Positions 7,645 through 13,698 of a DNA stretch of 13,698 nt are shown one piece after another. Every line of letters starts with the position of its first letter. Positions within the stretch are counted from its first letter, which is position 1. A program made the translations under genes and the position numbers. Origin of the DNA: Bacillota bacterium (lineage in GTDB: Bacteria > Bacillota > Clostridia > Christensenellales > Aristaeellaceae); NCBI GenBank assembly GCA_023395615.1, contig JAEWYP010000098.1, positions 1-13,698 on the forward strand, written 5' to 3'. The notes under the pieces are model-generated. The model did no database searches, was not told the origin of the DNA, and saw only the letters and a list, made by a program, of their open reading frames with translations.

Positions 7645-8409
7645 TTACAGGTTCATCTCTTCGGGCGGCAGGGGCTTGCGCGCCGCGATGTGCCAGCGCT
7701 GGTCGGCGGGACGGGGCAAGGCGTAGGAAAGGTCCCCAAAAATCCGGATATCTCCGAAGCCCGCCCGGGTCAGCAGTTCTTCCAGCGTTTCAAAGGGGTA
7801 GGCATATTGCACCTGCCGTTCGCTGATGCGCTGGTACACTTCCTCCTGCTGGCGAATAAACACGGAAAGATCCATCCGCACGCTTTCGCTGCGGGGATCG
7901 TACACATTCTTCCATAAATATGCAATGTCGGCGGTTTCGTCGCCGATGAAATTGTTGCCCAGTACGCTTTTTAATTTATAAGGAGTGCTCAGGTCAAAAA
8001 CGAGAGCTCCTCCCGGGCGCAGCGCGTTCCCCGCGGCATAAAAAAACGTGAGCACATCGTCCGGTGAAGGCAGGTAGTTGATCCCGTCACAGGTGCAAAG
8101 AACCGCGTCCATCCGGCGGTGCAGCCGAAGGGCGCGCATATCCTGCTTGATAAAGGGGATCATCGCGCCCGCCCGGCGGGCCTTCTGGCTGGCCTCGAAA
8201 AGCATTTCTTCGGACAGGTCCACGCCGGTCATCTGGTACCCCATTGCGGAAAGCGGTATGGTAAGTCCCCCGGTTCCACAGGCACACTCGCACACCTTGC
8301 CGGTGCGCACGCCATAAAGAGAAAGCAGCCCCTGATAAAAGGACGCCCACGCCGGGTAGTCCACGTCGGCCATCAGCCGATCGTAAACGGATGCGAAGGC
8401 CGTATACAA
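7645..8409 (-). CDS. Class I SAM-dependent methyltransferase (YqeM-like)
   Basis: This 254-residue protein has the Rossmann-fold methyltransferase motifs: motif I at 39-49 (VCECACGTGGL), the acidic loop GVDLSEEML (62-70), a motif II-type acidic position (QDMRAL, 89-94), and the post-I region RPGGALVFDL (131-140). It begins MYTAFASVYDRLM, the typical opening of YqeM-like small-molecule methyltransferases. The substrate cannot be read from sequence. I choose a TTG start at 8409: GAGGTGA, seven bases complementary to the 16S 3' end, lies 5 bases upstream. A GTG at 8418 lies inside that same site. It starts 23 bases after the YesL-like gene stop, and its own stop overlaps the hslO ribosome site, so the three genes appear to be one operon. 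Confidence 0.9.
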   Translation of the reverse strand: MYTAFASVYDRLMADVDYPAWASFYQGLLSLYGVRTGKVCECACGTGGLTIPLSAMGYQMTGVDLSEEMLFEASQKARRAGAMIPFIKQDMRALRLHRRMDAVLCTCDGINYLPSPDDVLTFFYAAGNALRPGGALVFDLSTPYKLKSVLGNNFIGDETADIAYLWKNVYDPRSESVRMDLSVFIRQQEEVYQRISERQVQYAYPFETLEELLTRAGFGDIRIFGDLSYALPRPADQRWHIAARKPLPPEEMNL

Positions 8410-8414
8410 TCGCG

Positions 8415-8421
8415 TCACCTC
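8415..8421 (-). promoter_or_regulatory. Ribosome binding site that sets a TTG start for the methyltransferase
   Basis: GAGGTGA on the minus strand is a perfect 7-base anti-Shine-Dalgarno match. With 5 bases to TTG at 8409 the spacing is right. The GTG at 8418 falls inside the site and cannot use it. Confidence 0.75.
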
Positions 8422-8432
8422 AAAAACGAAAA

Positions 8433-9443
8433 TTACCGGTTTTCTCCGTCGCTGTCCGACGACTGTTCCGGCTCCGCCGGTTCTTCTTCCTCATCGTCCT
8501 CTTCGTTGTAGAGGCCGCGGTTCACCTGTGCGCCTTCGATTTTCACATTGATGTACTTATCGAAAACAGCGTTGGTATAACTGGCGGATACGAAACGGCT
8601 GAGGGCATAACCCAGCAGGATATAATACAGAAAACCGATCAGCACCGCCCATTGCAGATAGGGGGTAAAATAGCTGACCAGCGCAACCAGCACCACCGGC
8701 ATCACGGAAAGCAGCTTGAGCCCCACCGTGGCGGGCAGCCGCCCGATGGTCAACAGCAGGCTGTTACGCAGCAGGTCACGGTAGCGCAGGCGATAGGTGA
8801 CCATCATGGGGTAGGTGAACATCAGGCTCATCAGCCAGATCAGCCCCAGCACAATGGTCAGCATCTGGGGAATCACATAGAAGCTGCTGGTTTTAGCCAT
8901 GTCGCCGTAAAATGCCCAGCACACATACATAATGATCGGCACAAAACCGGTGATCACGCTGGTGGCGAGGCCCTGTTTCCAGTTTTCCTTCACGGCGTCT
9001 TTAAAGTCGCTCCAGATAAAGGCATGCTCGTCGCGCGCCCAGTTGCGGGTTACGTAGCAGACGCCGGCGGTAAACGGCCCGGTTACGGCCAGCGCAGGCA
9101 CCAGGAACAGCAGCGCCTGCATCAGTACCGCTTTCACACCGTCCACGTACTGGGCCTGCTGCGCGGCAAAATCCGCCGCCGCCAGCGTGCCCGCTTCCAG
9201 TTGGGCCTGCAGATCCGCCAGCCCGCCCAACGCCGAATAGAGCAGCATTACATAGTAGCCCACCACCGCCATCACGGGGATCCAGGCCAGCATATAAAGC
9301 AGGTTGAGCCGTACCAGGCCGCTGAAACGCGTGCGCAGCGTTTCCCAAAAAAGCTGCGTGCGGGTCTGCGGCAAGTCCTCTTTGGTGTAATCGCCCTTGC
9401 CGCTTTTGCCGTAGAAGTAGTTGTTCATAAATTTCCCGAACAT
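8433..9443 (-). CDS. YesL/DUF624-family integral membrane protein
   Basis: The 336-residue protein has about six membrane helices (near 45-70, 107-130, 158-178, 188-212, 240-262 and 264-285). The N-terminal signature NNYFYGKSGKGDYTKEDLP followed by LNLLYMLAWIP is typical of the DUF624 (YesL) family in Clostridia. YesL-type proteins often sit near carbohydrate-uptake genes, but their activity is not defined, and no sugar genes are seen here. It is longer than the usual roughly 200-residue members: it has an Ala/Gln-rich insert (about 75-105) between the first two helices and a very acidic tail (313-336) with runs of Glu, Asp and Ser. GGAGG lies 8 bases before ATG 9443, and a strong promoter is at 9490-9517. 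It is first in a likely operon with the methyltransferase and hslO. Confidence 0.88.
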   Translation of the reverse strand: MFGKFMNNYFYGKSGKGDYTKEDLPQTRTQLFWETLRTRFSGLVRLNLLYMLAWIPVMAVVGYYVMLLYSALGGLADLQAQLEAGTLAAADFAAQQAQYVDGVKAVLMQALLFLVPALAVTGPFTAGVCYVTRNWARDEHAFIWSDFKDAVKENWKQGLATSVITGFVPIIMYVCWAFYGDMAKTSSFYVIPQMLTIVLGLIWLMSLMFTYPMMVTYRLRYRDLLRNSLLLTIGRLPATVGLKLLSVMPVVLVALVSYFTPYLQWAVLIGFLYYILLGYALSRFVSASYTNAVFDKYINVKIEGAQVNRGLYNEEDDEEEEPAEPEQSSDSDGENR

Positions 9444-9489
9444 GGCCGTTTCCTCCCCTTATCCGCCGCGCACACACGACCGACATTGT

Positions 9490-9517
9490 ATTATACCACA
9501 TTTCCCGCCATTTTCCA
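9490..9517 (-). promoter_or_regulatory. Promoter of the YesL-like / methyltransferase / hslO operon
   Basis: On the minus strand TGGTATAAT (9498-9490) is a perfect -10 with an extended TG. TGGAAA (9517-9512) lies 16 bases upstream as a fair -35. It falls in the 84-base gap after the EamA gene stop, and the leader is about 40 bases. Confidence 0.75.
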
Positions 9518-9527
9518 CCCGCGCCGG

Positions 9528-10454
9528 TTACTTGCGCGCCTCCGCCCGGGATTGCCCGTACAGTCGCAGCGCGGGCCGCTGGCTGATACCCAGCCCCAGC
9601 AGCGTAAGCGCCGCGCCCGCCAGCGCCAGCGGATGGATCGCGTCGTTCAGGATGATCTTCGCAAACACAATGGTAACCACCGGAGTGAGGTAGATGTATA
9701 CGCTGGTTTTTACCGGGCCAATCAGGCGCACGGCGGTATTCCATGTTACGAAGCACAGGGCGCTCGCCACCAGCCCCAGAAAAAGAACGCTGATGAGCGT
9801 ATCCCGGTTAAGCAGGTCGGCAGGCGCGACGGAAAAGCCGAAAATCGCTGCCACAGGCACCAGAAACAGCAACCCGTAAAAAAAGATGCGGCGCGTCACC
9901 AGCAGGGTGTTATATCCGTACCCTTCCAGCTTGCGGATAAACACGGAGTAACCCGCCCACATCATCGCCGCCAGGATACACAGCGCATCACCCAGCGGGT
10001 TCAGCCGCAGGCTATGCCCCGCGAAGGAGACCAGACTTACCCCCGCCATGGCAATCACAAACCCCACGAAAAAGGAGCGGCTCAATTTTTCTTCTTTCAG
10101 GAACAGGTGGGTCGCCACCGCCACAAAAAACGGGGCCGTGGAGATAATCACGCTGCAGTTGGAAGAGTTGGTGTAGGTAAGGGCGAGGTTTTCAAACAGA
10201 AAGTAAAGCGTTACGCCGCATAGCCCCGCGCCCATCAGGTACCATTCATGTTTACGGCTTTGCAGTTTAAGCCGGTGCGGGCAGGCGATATACAACGCCG
10301 CAATGGCGATCAGCATCCGCGCGGCAAGCAGCTCGATGGGGGAAAGCGTGCGCAGCGCGACCGTGGAGGCGATAAACGTGGTGCCCCAGACGATAATGGT
10401 TCCCAGCGCCAGCGCGTGCCCGCGCCCCGCTGCCGACAGCCCGCCCCGCATCAT
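9528..10454 (-). CDS. EamA-family (drug/metabolite superfamily) transporter
   Basis: The 308-residue protein has two homologous EamA halves, about residues 14-143 and 154-292, together giving ten predicted membrane helices. Signature pieces are IVWGTTFIAS in helix 1, SVIISTAPFFVAVATHLFLKE at the end of the first half, and SVYIYLTPVVTIVFA in the second. Family members export amino acids, metabolites or drugs; the substrate is not predictable here. The frame stays open up to 10520, but a promoter covers 10492-10520, so the start must lie downstream. ATG at 10454, followed by a second ATG, has AAAGGGG about 5 bases upstream. It appears to be a single-gene unit: the pgsA terminator lies before it, and the YesL-like gene after it has its own promoter. 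No terminator of its own is seen. Confidence 0.93.
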   Translation of the reverse strand: MMRGGLSAAGRGHALALGTIIVWGTTFIASTVALRTLSPIELLAARMLIAIAALYIACPHRLKLQSRKHEWYLMGAGLCGVTLYFLFENLALTYTNSSNCSVIISTAPFFVAVATHLFLKEEKLSRSFFVGFVIAMAGVSLVSFAGHSLRLNPLGDALCILAAMMWAGYSVFIRKLEGYGYNTLLVTRRIFFYGLLFLVPVAAIFGFSVAPADLLNRDTLISVLFLGLVASALCFVTWNTAVRLIGPVKTSVYIYLTPVVTIVFAKIILNDAIHPLALAGAALTLLGLGISQRPALRLYGQSRAEARK

Positions 10455-10491
10455 TCGTACCCCTTTCGCCGCAATCCGCGCATATGAAACG

Positions 10492-10520
10492 ATCATACCA
10501 TGCGCCGAGGTCCCGCGCAA
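10492..10520 (-). promoter_or_regulatory. Promoter of the EamA transporter gene
   Basis: TTGCGC (10520-10515) and TATGAT (10497-10492) are spaced by exactly 17 bases on the minus strand, with an extended TGG before the -10. It lies between the pgsA terminator and the transporter start, giving a leader of about 30 bases. Confidence 0.75.
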
Positions 10521-10542
10521 GCACGGAAAAAGGGTTGCGTTT

Positions 10543-10576
10543 GTAAAAAATCAAAAACCCGCCATCATCGGCGGGT
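10543..10576 (-). terminator. Intrinsic terminator after pgsA
   Basis: On the minus strand ACCCGCC-GATGAT-GGCGGGT (10576-10557) is a perfect 7-bp GC-rich stem, followed by TTTTGATTTTTT. It lies about 52 bases after the pgsA stop and just before the EamA promoter. The T-run is on one side only, so it acts for minus-strand transcription. Confidence 0.9.
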
Positions 10577-10628
10577 GTCTGATTGCTGAAAAAAGCTCAT
10601 CAGCGGGTAGCAACTCACAATTGGTCTG

Positions 10629-11231
10629 TCAGGCGTTTTTCTTCGCTTCGCGCAGTTGATGCAGCGAACCCACCCAGTAAAACACCAGCGCGGCCAACGT
10701 ACAGGCGACCGCCACCCACAGCAGAATCTGGTCCGGGGTCATGAACCATCCCGGGCATACGCGCGAGAACCATTCGTGAAAAAAGCTGGCTGTTAACCCG
10801 GAGATAAACAGGCAGTGCGCCACCTTGCCGATCATGAAGGAGTACACCACGATATGCCGCCTGAGCATCAGCAGGCCGCCCAGCATTAATAGCATTTCCT
10901 TGCCCAGCACGATGCACACCGCCGCCCACGGCACCGTAGGGGGAATGGAATCATTGCCGATGGCGAGGCTGAACATCACGGTCAGCACCATCAGCTTGTC
11001 CGCCAGAGGGTCCATCAGTTTGCCAAGGTCGGTAATCAGGTGGTAACGGCGGGCGATCATCCCGTCCAGCAGGTCGGTAAACGACGCGGCCAGAAACACA
11101 AACAGCGCCGGATACTTTTTACCTTGAGTAAAAAGAACCAGATAAACCGGGATCAATAACATCCGAATCAGAGTAAGCGTATTGGGCACGTTGAAGTTCC
11201 TTTTCCAAAACCCCTTCGGCAAGCCCTTCAT
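10629..11231 (-). CDS. pgsA: CDP-diacylglycerol-glycerol-3-phosphate 3-phosphatidyltransferase
   Basis: The 200-residue membrane enzyme carries the full CDP-alcohol phosphatidyltransferase signature: Asp53, Asp56-Gly57, Ala60-Arg61, Gly70, Asp74 and Asp78 (DLLDGMIARR then LGKLMDPLADK). These aspartates bind divalent metal and the CDP group. The N-terminus NVPNTLTLIRMLLIP is typical of PgsA, which makes phosphatidylglycerophosphate, the first committed step to phosphatidylglycerol and cardiolipin. A later Gly135-Lys136 (MIGKVAH) fits the family. Related CDP-alcohol transferases share the signature, but length and N-terminus favour PgsA. AGGAGG lies 9 bases before ATG 11231. It follows rseP by 108 bases but has its own promoter (11282-11311) and ends at a terminator, so it can be expressed alone. 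Confidence 0.93.
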   Translation of the reverse strand: MKGLPKGFWKRNFNVPNTLTLIRMLLIPVYLVLFTQGKKYPALFVFLAASFTDLLDGMIARRYHLITDLGKLMDPLADKLMVLTVMFSLAIGNDSIPPTVPWAAVCIVLGKEMLLMLGGLLMLRRHIVVYSFMIGKVAHCLFISGLTASFFHEWFSRVCPGWFMTPDQILLWVAVACTLAALVFYWVGSLHQLREAKKNA

Positions 11232-11281
11232 CCGCCCAGTCCTCCTCGTCGCCCAATCCCGCGTTTTGTTTTGCGGTTTGT

Positions 11282-11311
11282 ATTATACCATGGGGCGTAC
11301 GCGGCCTGCAA
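11282..11311 (-). promoter_or_regulatory. Promoter of pgsA
   Basis: On the minus strand TTGCAG (11311-11306) and a perfect TATAAT (11287-11282) are 18 bases apart, with TGG before the -10 (extended -10). The string TGGTATAATACAA is identical to that of the promoter at 9490-9517. It lies in the rseP-pgsA gap. Confidence 0.75.
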
Positions 11312-11339
11312 CCGCCAAACCCGACGTTTTGTCCGCCGT

Positions 11340-12395
11340 TCAGCCGGTTATGATCCGTCCCACGTCTTTAAAAGTAAAGAACAGCATCAGCCCAAGCAGA
11401 AGCGCGTACCCCACCAGATGCACCGTCGATTCGATCTTGCGGTTCACGGGCTTGCGCCGGATCACCTCGATCAGCATAAACACGAGGCGGCTTCCGTCCA
11501 GCCCCGGGATGGGCAGCAGGTTGACCAGCCCAAGGTTGATGCTGATCAGCACCGCCAGGTTCAGGAAAATTTCCAGCCCGCCTTTCTGCGTCTGCTCCGC
11601 CACCATCTGCACCACGCCCACAGGGCCTGCCGCGTCGTTGATGCCCTGTCCGGTGGTAAACAGCTTGCCCAGCGAATCCAGGATCGCTGTGGAGGCGTAC
11701 ACGCAGCCGTTCCACGCCGCGGGCAAAATCTGCCCCGAAGGCAGCGGGCCGTAAGCGCTCACGGTAACGCCGATGCGGCGGCTCTGGCTGGCCGCGTCCC
11801 ACGCGGGGGTTACGGAAAGGGTAACGGGCTCGCCGGCGCGCGTTACGGTCAGGGTTACGCTTTCACCCTCCGCCAGCCCCGAAATTGCCTGCGTAAGCGC
11901 GCTCGCGTCGCCCACGGCGATCGGCGTGCCGTTTACGGCGATCAGCACGTCACCGGGCTGCACGCCCGCCTCCGCCGCGGGCATCGTGGCTTCCACCTCC
12001 GCCACAAAAGGCTGCGCGACCGTAATGCCGTACCCCGCCATCAGGCCCACCGCCACCACGAACGCCAGCACCATGTTCATCAGCGGGCCGCTGAACACCG
12101 TGAGCATCCGTTTCCAAACCTTCGCTTTATCAAAGGCGCGGGGATCGTCGGCGTTCTGCTGGTCGGTCTCGTCGCCGTAAAACATGCAGTAGCCACCCAT
12201 GGGAATGGGCCGGATCGTGAACAGCGTTTCGTACTTCTTGCTTTTCCACTGGATCAGCTTGGGCCCCAGGCCCACGGAATACTCCTTCACGGCAATCCCG
12301 GTCAGGCGCGCGGCGATGAAGTGGCCGTACTCGTGCACCGTAATCAGCACGCCCAGCAGCACGATCGCCAGCAAAACGTATAAAATCGTCGCCAT
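11340..12395 (-). CDS. rseP: RseP/RasP-type site-2 intramembrane zinc metalloprotease
   Basis: The 351-residue protein is a complete M50 site-2 protease. Helix 1 carries the zinc motif HEYGH (His21, Glu22, His25). The membrane segment with FSGPLMNMVLAF lies at about 101-112. One PDZ domain spans about 128-200 (AAEAGVQPGDVLIAVNG). The third zinc ligand, Asp300, is in NLLPIPGLDGSR, and a last helix is at 326-345. In Firmicutes the enzyme cuts membrane proteins such as anti-sigma factors and signal-peptide remnants. The IRPIPMGGY segment is typical. GGAGG lies 7 bases before ATG 12395. It starts 41 bases after the dxr stop with no promoter between, the dxr-rseP order usual in Firmicutes. No anti-sigma factor gene is in the window. 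Confidence 0.96.
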   Translation of the reverse strand: MATILYVLLAIVLLGVLITVHEYGHFIAARLTGIAVKEYSVGLGPKLIQWKSKKYETLFTIRPIPMGGYCMFYGDETDQQNADDPRAFDKAKVWKRMLTVFSGPLMNMVLAFVVAVGLMAGYGITVAQPFVAEVEATMPAAEAGVQPGDVLIAVNGTPIAVGDASALTQAISGLAEGESVTLTVTRAGEPVTLSVTPAWDAASQSRRIGVTVSAYGPLPSGQILPAAWNGCVYASTAILDSLGKLFTTGQGINDAAGPVGVVQMVAEQTQKGGLEIFLNLAVLISINLGLVNLLPIPGLDGSRLVFMLIEVIRRKPVNRKIESTVHLVGYALLLGLMLFFTFKDVGRIITG

Positions 12396-12416
12396 CTTTC
12401 AACCTCCATCAGGGGG

Positions 12417-12431
12417 AAATCCATAGGATTT
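12417..12431 (-). other. Small intercistronic hairpin between dxr and rseP
   Basis: AAATCC-ATA-GGATTT forms a 6-bp stem with a 3-base loop, flanked on both sides by five Gs (Cs in the mRNA). It lies between the dxr stop and the rseP ribosome site. It has no T-run, so it is not a terminator. It might affect rseP translation or message stability; it may also be chance. Confidence 0.3.
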
Positions 12432-12436
12432 GGGGG

Positions 12437-13612
12437 TTACAGCAACCGCGTCGCCGTTTCGCGGGCCAGCCGGTCGGCTTCCAGCACCTGCGAAAGCGTA
12501 TCGGCGGGCAGGCTACCCACCCGCTGAAGCGTTTCCTCCACAACGGCGTAAATTCGACTCACAGTCATCGGGTTCCCGCTTTCCAATTGTAAAAAGCGCT
12601 GCACGGCCACCTCGTTGGCGGCGTTCAGCACACAGCAGGCCGCGCCGCCCGCGGCAAGGCATTCCACCGCCAGCCGCAGCGAGGGGAAACGCACGGGGTC
12701 CGGCCGTTCAAAGGTAAGGCCGTTCAAGGCAAAAAAGTCCAGCGGTTCGCCGCCGGTGGGCAGGCGATCCGGATAGGCCATAGCGTACAGAATGGGCAGG
12801 CGCATATCCGGCGTGCCCAGCTGGGCGATGACCGCGCCATCCGCAAAGCCCACGGCGCTGTGCACCACGCTTTGCGGATGGATCAGCACCTGAATCTGCT
12901 CCGGCGCGGCGTTAAACAGGTACCGCGCCTCAATCATCTCCAGTGCTTTATTAAACAGCGTCGCGCTGTCCACCGTAATTTTCTGTCCCATGGTCCACGT
13001 GGGGTGTTTCAGCGCCTGCTCGCGGGTCGCCCTATCGATCGCGCTTTTGTCCCACGTGCGGAACGGGCCGCCCGAACAGGTAAGGTAAATCTTCGTATAC
13101 GGGTTGCCCTGCGCGCCCCGCAAACACTGGTAAATCGCGCTGTGCTCGCTGTCCACCGGCAGCAGGGCGTTCTCGCCCGCTTTCTGCGCCGCCTGCATCA
13201 CCAGCTTACCGCCCGCCACCAGCGCCTCCTTATTGGCCAGCAGCACCTGCTTGCCATGTTCCAGCGCGGTCAGCACGCTGGTAAGCCCGCACATGCCCAC
13301 CACGGATACCAGTACCATTTCCGCCTCCGGGCAGGTTGCCGCCTCGGTCAGCGCCTGCGGGCCGAAAACCCAGCGGCAAAATCGCAGGTCTTCCGGCACA
13401 TCCGCAAGCGAAAAGCGCGCGTCTGCCAGCCCCGCCAGCGCCGGGCGGAAGCGGCGCACCTGCGCAAACAGCTTTTCCGCGCTGCCATGCGCCGTAAGCG
13501 CCACGACCGCAAAACGGTCGGCGTGGCGCGCGGCCACGTCCAGCGCCTGCGTGCCGATGCTGCCGGTGCTGCCAAGGATCGCCAGACGGCGAATTTCCGA
13601 ACTCAAACCCAT
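12437..13612 (-). CDS. dxr: 1-deoxy-D-xylulose 5-phosphate reductoisomerase
   Basis: The 391-residue enzyme converts 1-deoxyxylulose 5-phosphate to 2-C-methylerythritol 4-phosphate with NADPH, the first committed step of the MEP isoprenoid pathway, in the cytoplasm. The NADPH loop is GSTGSIG (14-20). LLANKEALV is at 124-132 and the metal motif Asp154-Ser155-Glu156 (DSEHSAIYQCL) follows. TCSGGPF gives Ser180, VDSAT gives Ser216, and NKALEMIEARYLF supplies Asn221, Lys222 and Glu225. IHPQSVVHS is at 245-252. All key residues are present and the length is normal. The start is uncertain: ATG 13612 has AGAGGAG only 2 bases away, whereas TTG 13606 (codon 3) would have it at 8 bases. The frame stays open to 13639, but no ribosome site supports that start. 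It leads a likely dxr-rseP operon. Confidence 0.97.
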   Translation of the reverse strand: MGLSSEIRRLAILGSTGSIGTQALDVAARHADRFAVVALTAHGSAEKLFAQVRRFRPALAGLADARFSLADVPEDLRFCRWVFGPQALTEAATCPEAEMVLVSVVGMCGLTSVLTALEHGKQVLLANKEALVAGGKLVMQAAQKAGENALLPVDSEHSAIYQCLRGAQGNPYTKIYLTCSGGPFRTWDKSAIDRATREQALKHPTWTMGQKITVDSATLFNKALEMIEARYLFNAAPEQIQVLIHPQSVVHSAVGFADGAVIAQLGTPDMRLPILYAMAYPDRLPTGGEPLDFFALNGLTFERPDPVRFPSLRLAVECLAAGGAACCVLNAANEVAVQRFLQLESGNPMTVSRIYAVVEETLQRVGSLPADTLSQVLEADRLARETATRLL

Positions 13613-13629
13613 CGCTCCTCTGCTCTGGC

Positions 13630-13663
13630 AAAAAATCAAAGAGCGATACGGCGTACCGTATCG
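13630..13663 (-). promoter_or_regulatory. Hairpin with UACG loop and U-run at the 5' end of the dxr transcript
   Basis: On the minus strand CGATACGG (13663-13656), TACG and CCGTATCG (13651-13644) form a perfect 8-bp stem closed by a UNCG-type tetraloop. CTCTTTGATTTTTTG follows. It lies right after the promoter at 13669-13697, so the predicted transcript begins almost exactly at the stem. It is terminator-like in form but sits between promoter and gene: either an attenuator or a 5' stabilising stem. Confidence 0.65.
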
Positions 13664-13668
13664 TTCTT

Positions 13669-13697
13669 ATTGTATCTTTGGCGCGGAGGGTTGTCAA
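13669..13697 (-). promoter_or_regulatory. Strong promoter of dxr-rseP
   Basis: On the minus strand a consensus TTGACA (13697-13692) is separated by 17 bases from TACAAT (13674-13669), one mismatch from the consensus -10. The predicted start falls near 13664-13661, giving a leader of about 50 bases. The window ends one base upstream of the -35. Confidence 0.85.
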
Positions 13698-13698
13698 A

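Noticed and set aside
8391..10223. Long plus-strand frame of about 610 codons opposite the YesL-like and EamA genes
   Set aside because: The translation is rich in His, Gln and Arg, which is the usual antisense image of membrane-protein codons. The opposite strand has clear families, promoters and ribosome sites.
10455..10520. Longer EamA transporter start at 10520
   Set aside because: This stretch contains a well-spaced promoter (10492-10520), and the good ribosome site lies before 10454.
13613..13668. Riboswitch in the dxr leader
   Set aside because: The predicted leader is only about 50 bases and holds a single simple hairpin, too small for a known metabolite-binding riboswitch.
1..13698. 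CRISPR array, toxin-antitoxin, phage or defence genes
   Set aside because: No regularly spaced repeats, no integrase, nuclease or toxin-like small gene pairs, and no tRNA-like sequence were seen on either strand.

Overview
This window is a GC-rich stretch of a bacterial chromosome. All twelve recognisable genes lie on the minus strand and are packed closely, with Shine-Dalgarno sequences of the AGGAGG type. The gene content (dxr followed by rseP, pgsA, hslO, a YesL/DUF624 membrane protein, and a zinc-ribbon/TPR/chitobiase-C membrane protein) points to a Firmicute, most likely a high-GC member of the Clostridia. I cannot name the genus from this sequence. There is no tRNA, rRNA, CRISPR array, transposase or phage gene.

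Layout, in the direction of transcription (right to left). (a) 13697-11340: a strong promoter, a hairpin at the predicted 5' end of the transcript, then dxr (MEP isoprenoid pathway) and rseP (site-2 protease). (b) 11311-10543: a promoter, pgsA (phosphatidylglycerophosphate synthase) and a clear intrinsic terminator. (c) 10520-9528: a promoter and an EamA-family transporter. (d) 9517-6755: a promoter and a three-gene run: YesL/DUF624-like membrane protein, SAM-dependent methyltransferase and hslO (Hsp33 redox chaperone). The methyltransferase stop overlaps the hslO ribosome binding site. (e) 6720-6560: a 161-bp imperfect inverted repeat that resembles a miniature inverted-repeat element, directly before the ribosome binding site of the next gene. 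(f) 6546-3942: a TPR-repeat protein and a HEAT-like repeat protein, both uncharacterised. (g) 3800-823: a promoter, an HD-domain phosphohydrolase, then a membrane-anchored zinc-ribbon/TPR/chitobiase-C protein, ended by a strong terminator. (h) 737-1: the N-terminal part of a secreted protein cut by the window edge.

The right half is mostly envelope and membrane housekeeping: isoprenoid precursors, anionic phospholipid, membrane proteolysis and transport. The left half holds uncharacterised repeat-scaffold and secreted proteins. No gap between genes exceeds 300 bases; the longest (3677-3941, 265 bases) holds a promoter and a leader hairpin.

I see no clear new defence or mobile system. The points most worth a second look are the inverted-repeat element at 6560-6720, the 5'-terminal UACG hairpin of the dxr transcript, the multi-domain zinc-ribbon membrane protein, and the shared extended -10 design of four internal promoters. 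Promoters, terminators and domain boundaries were read by eye and not computed.
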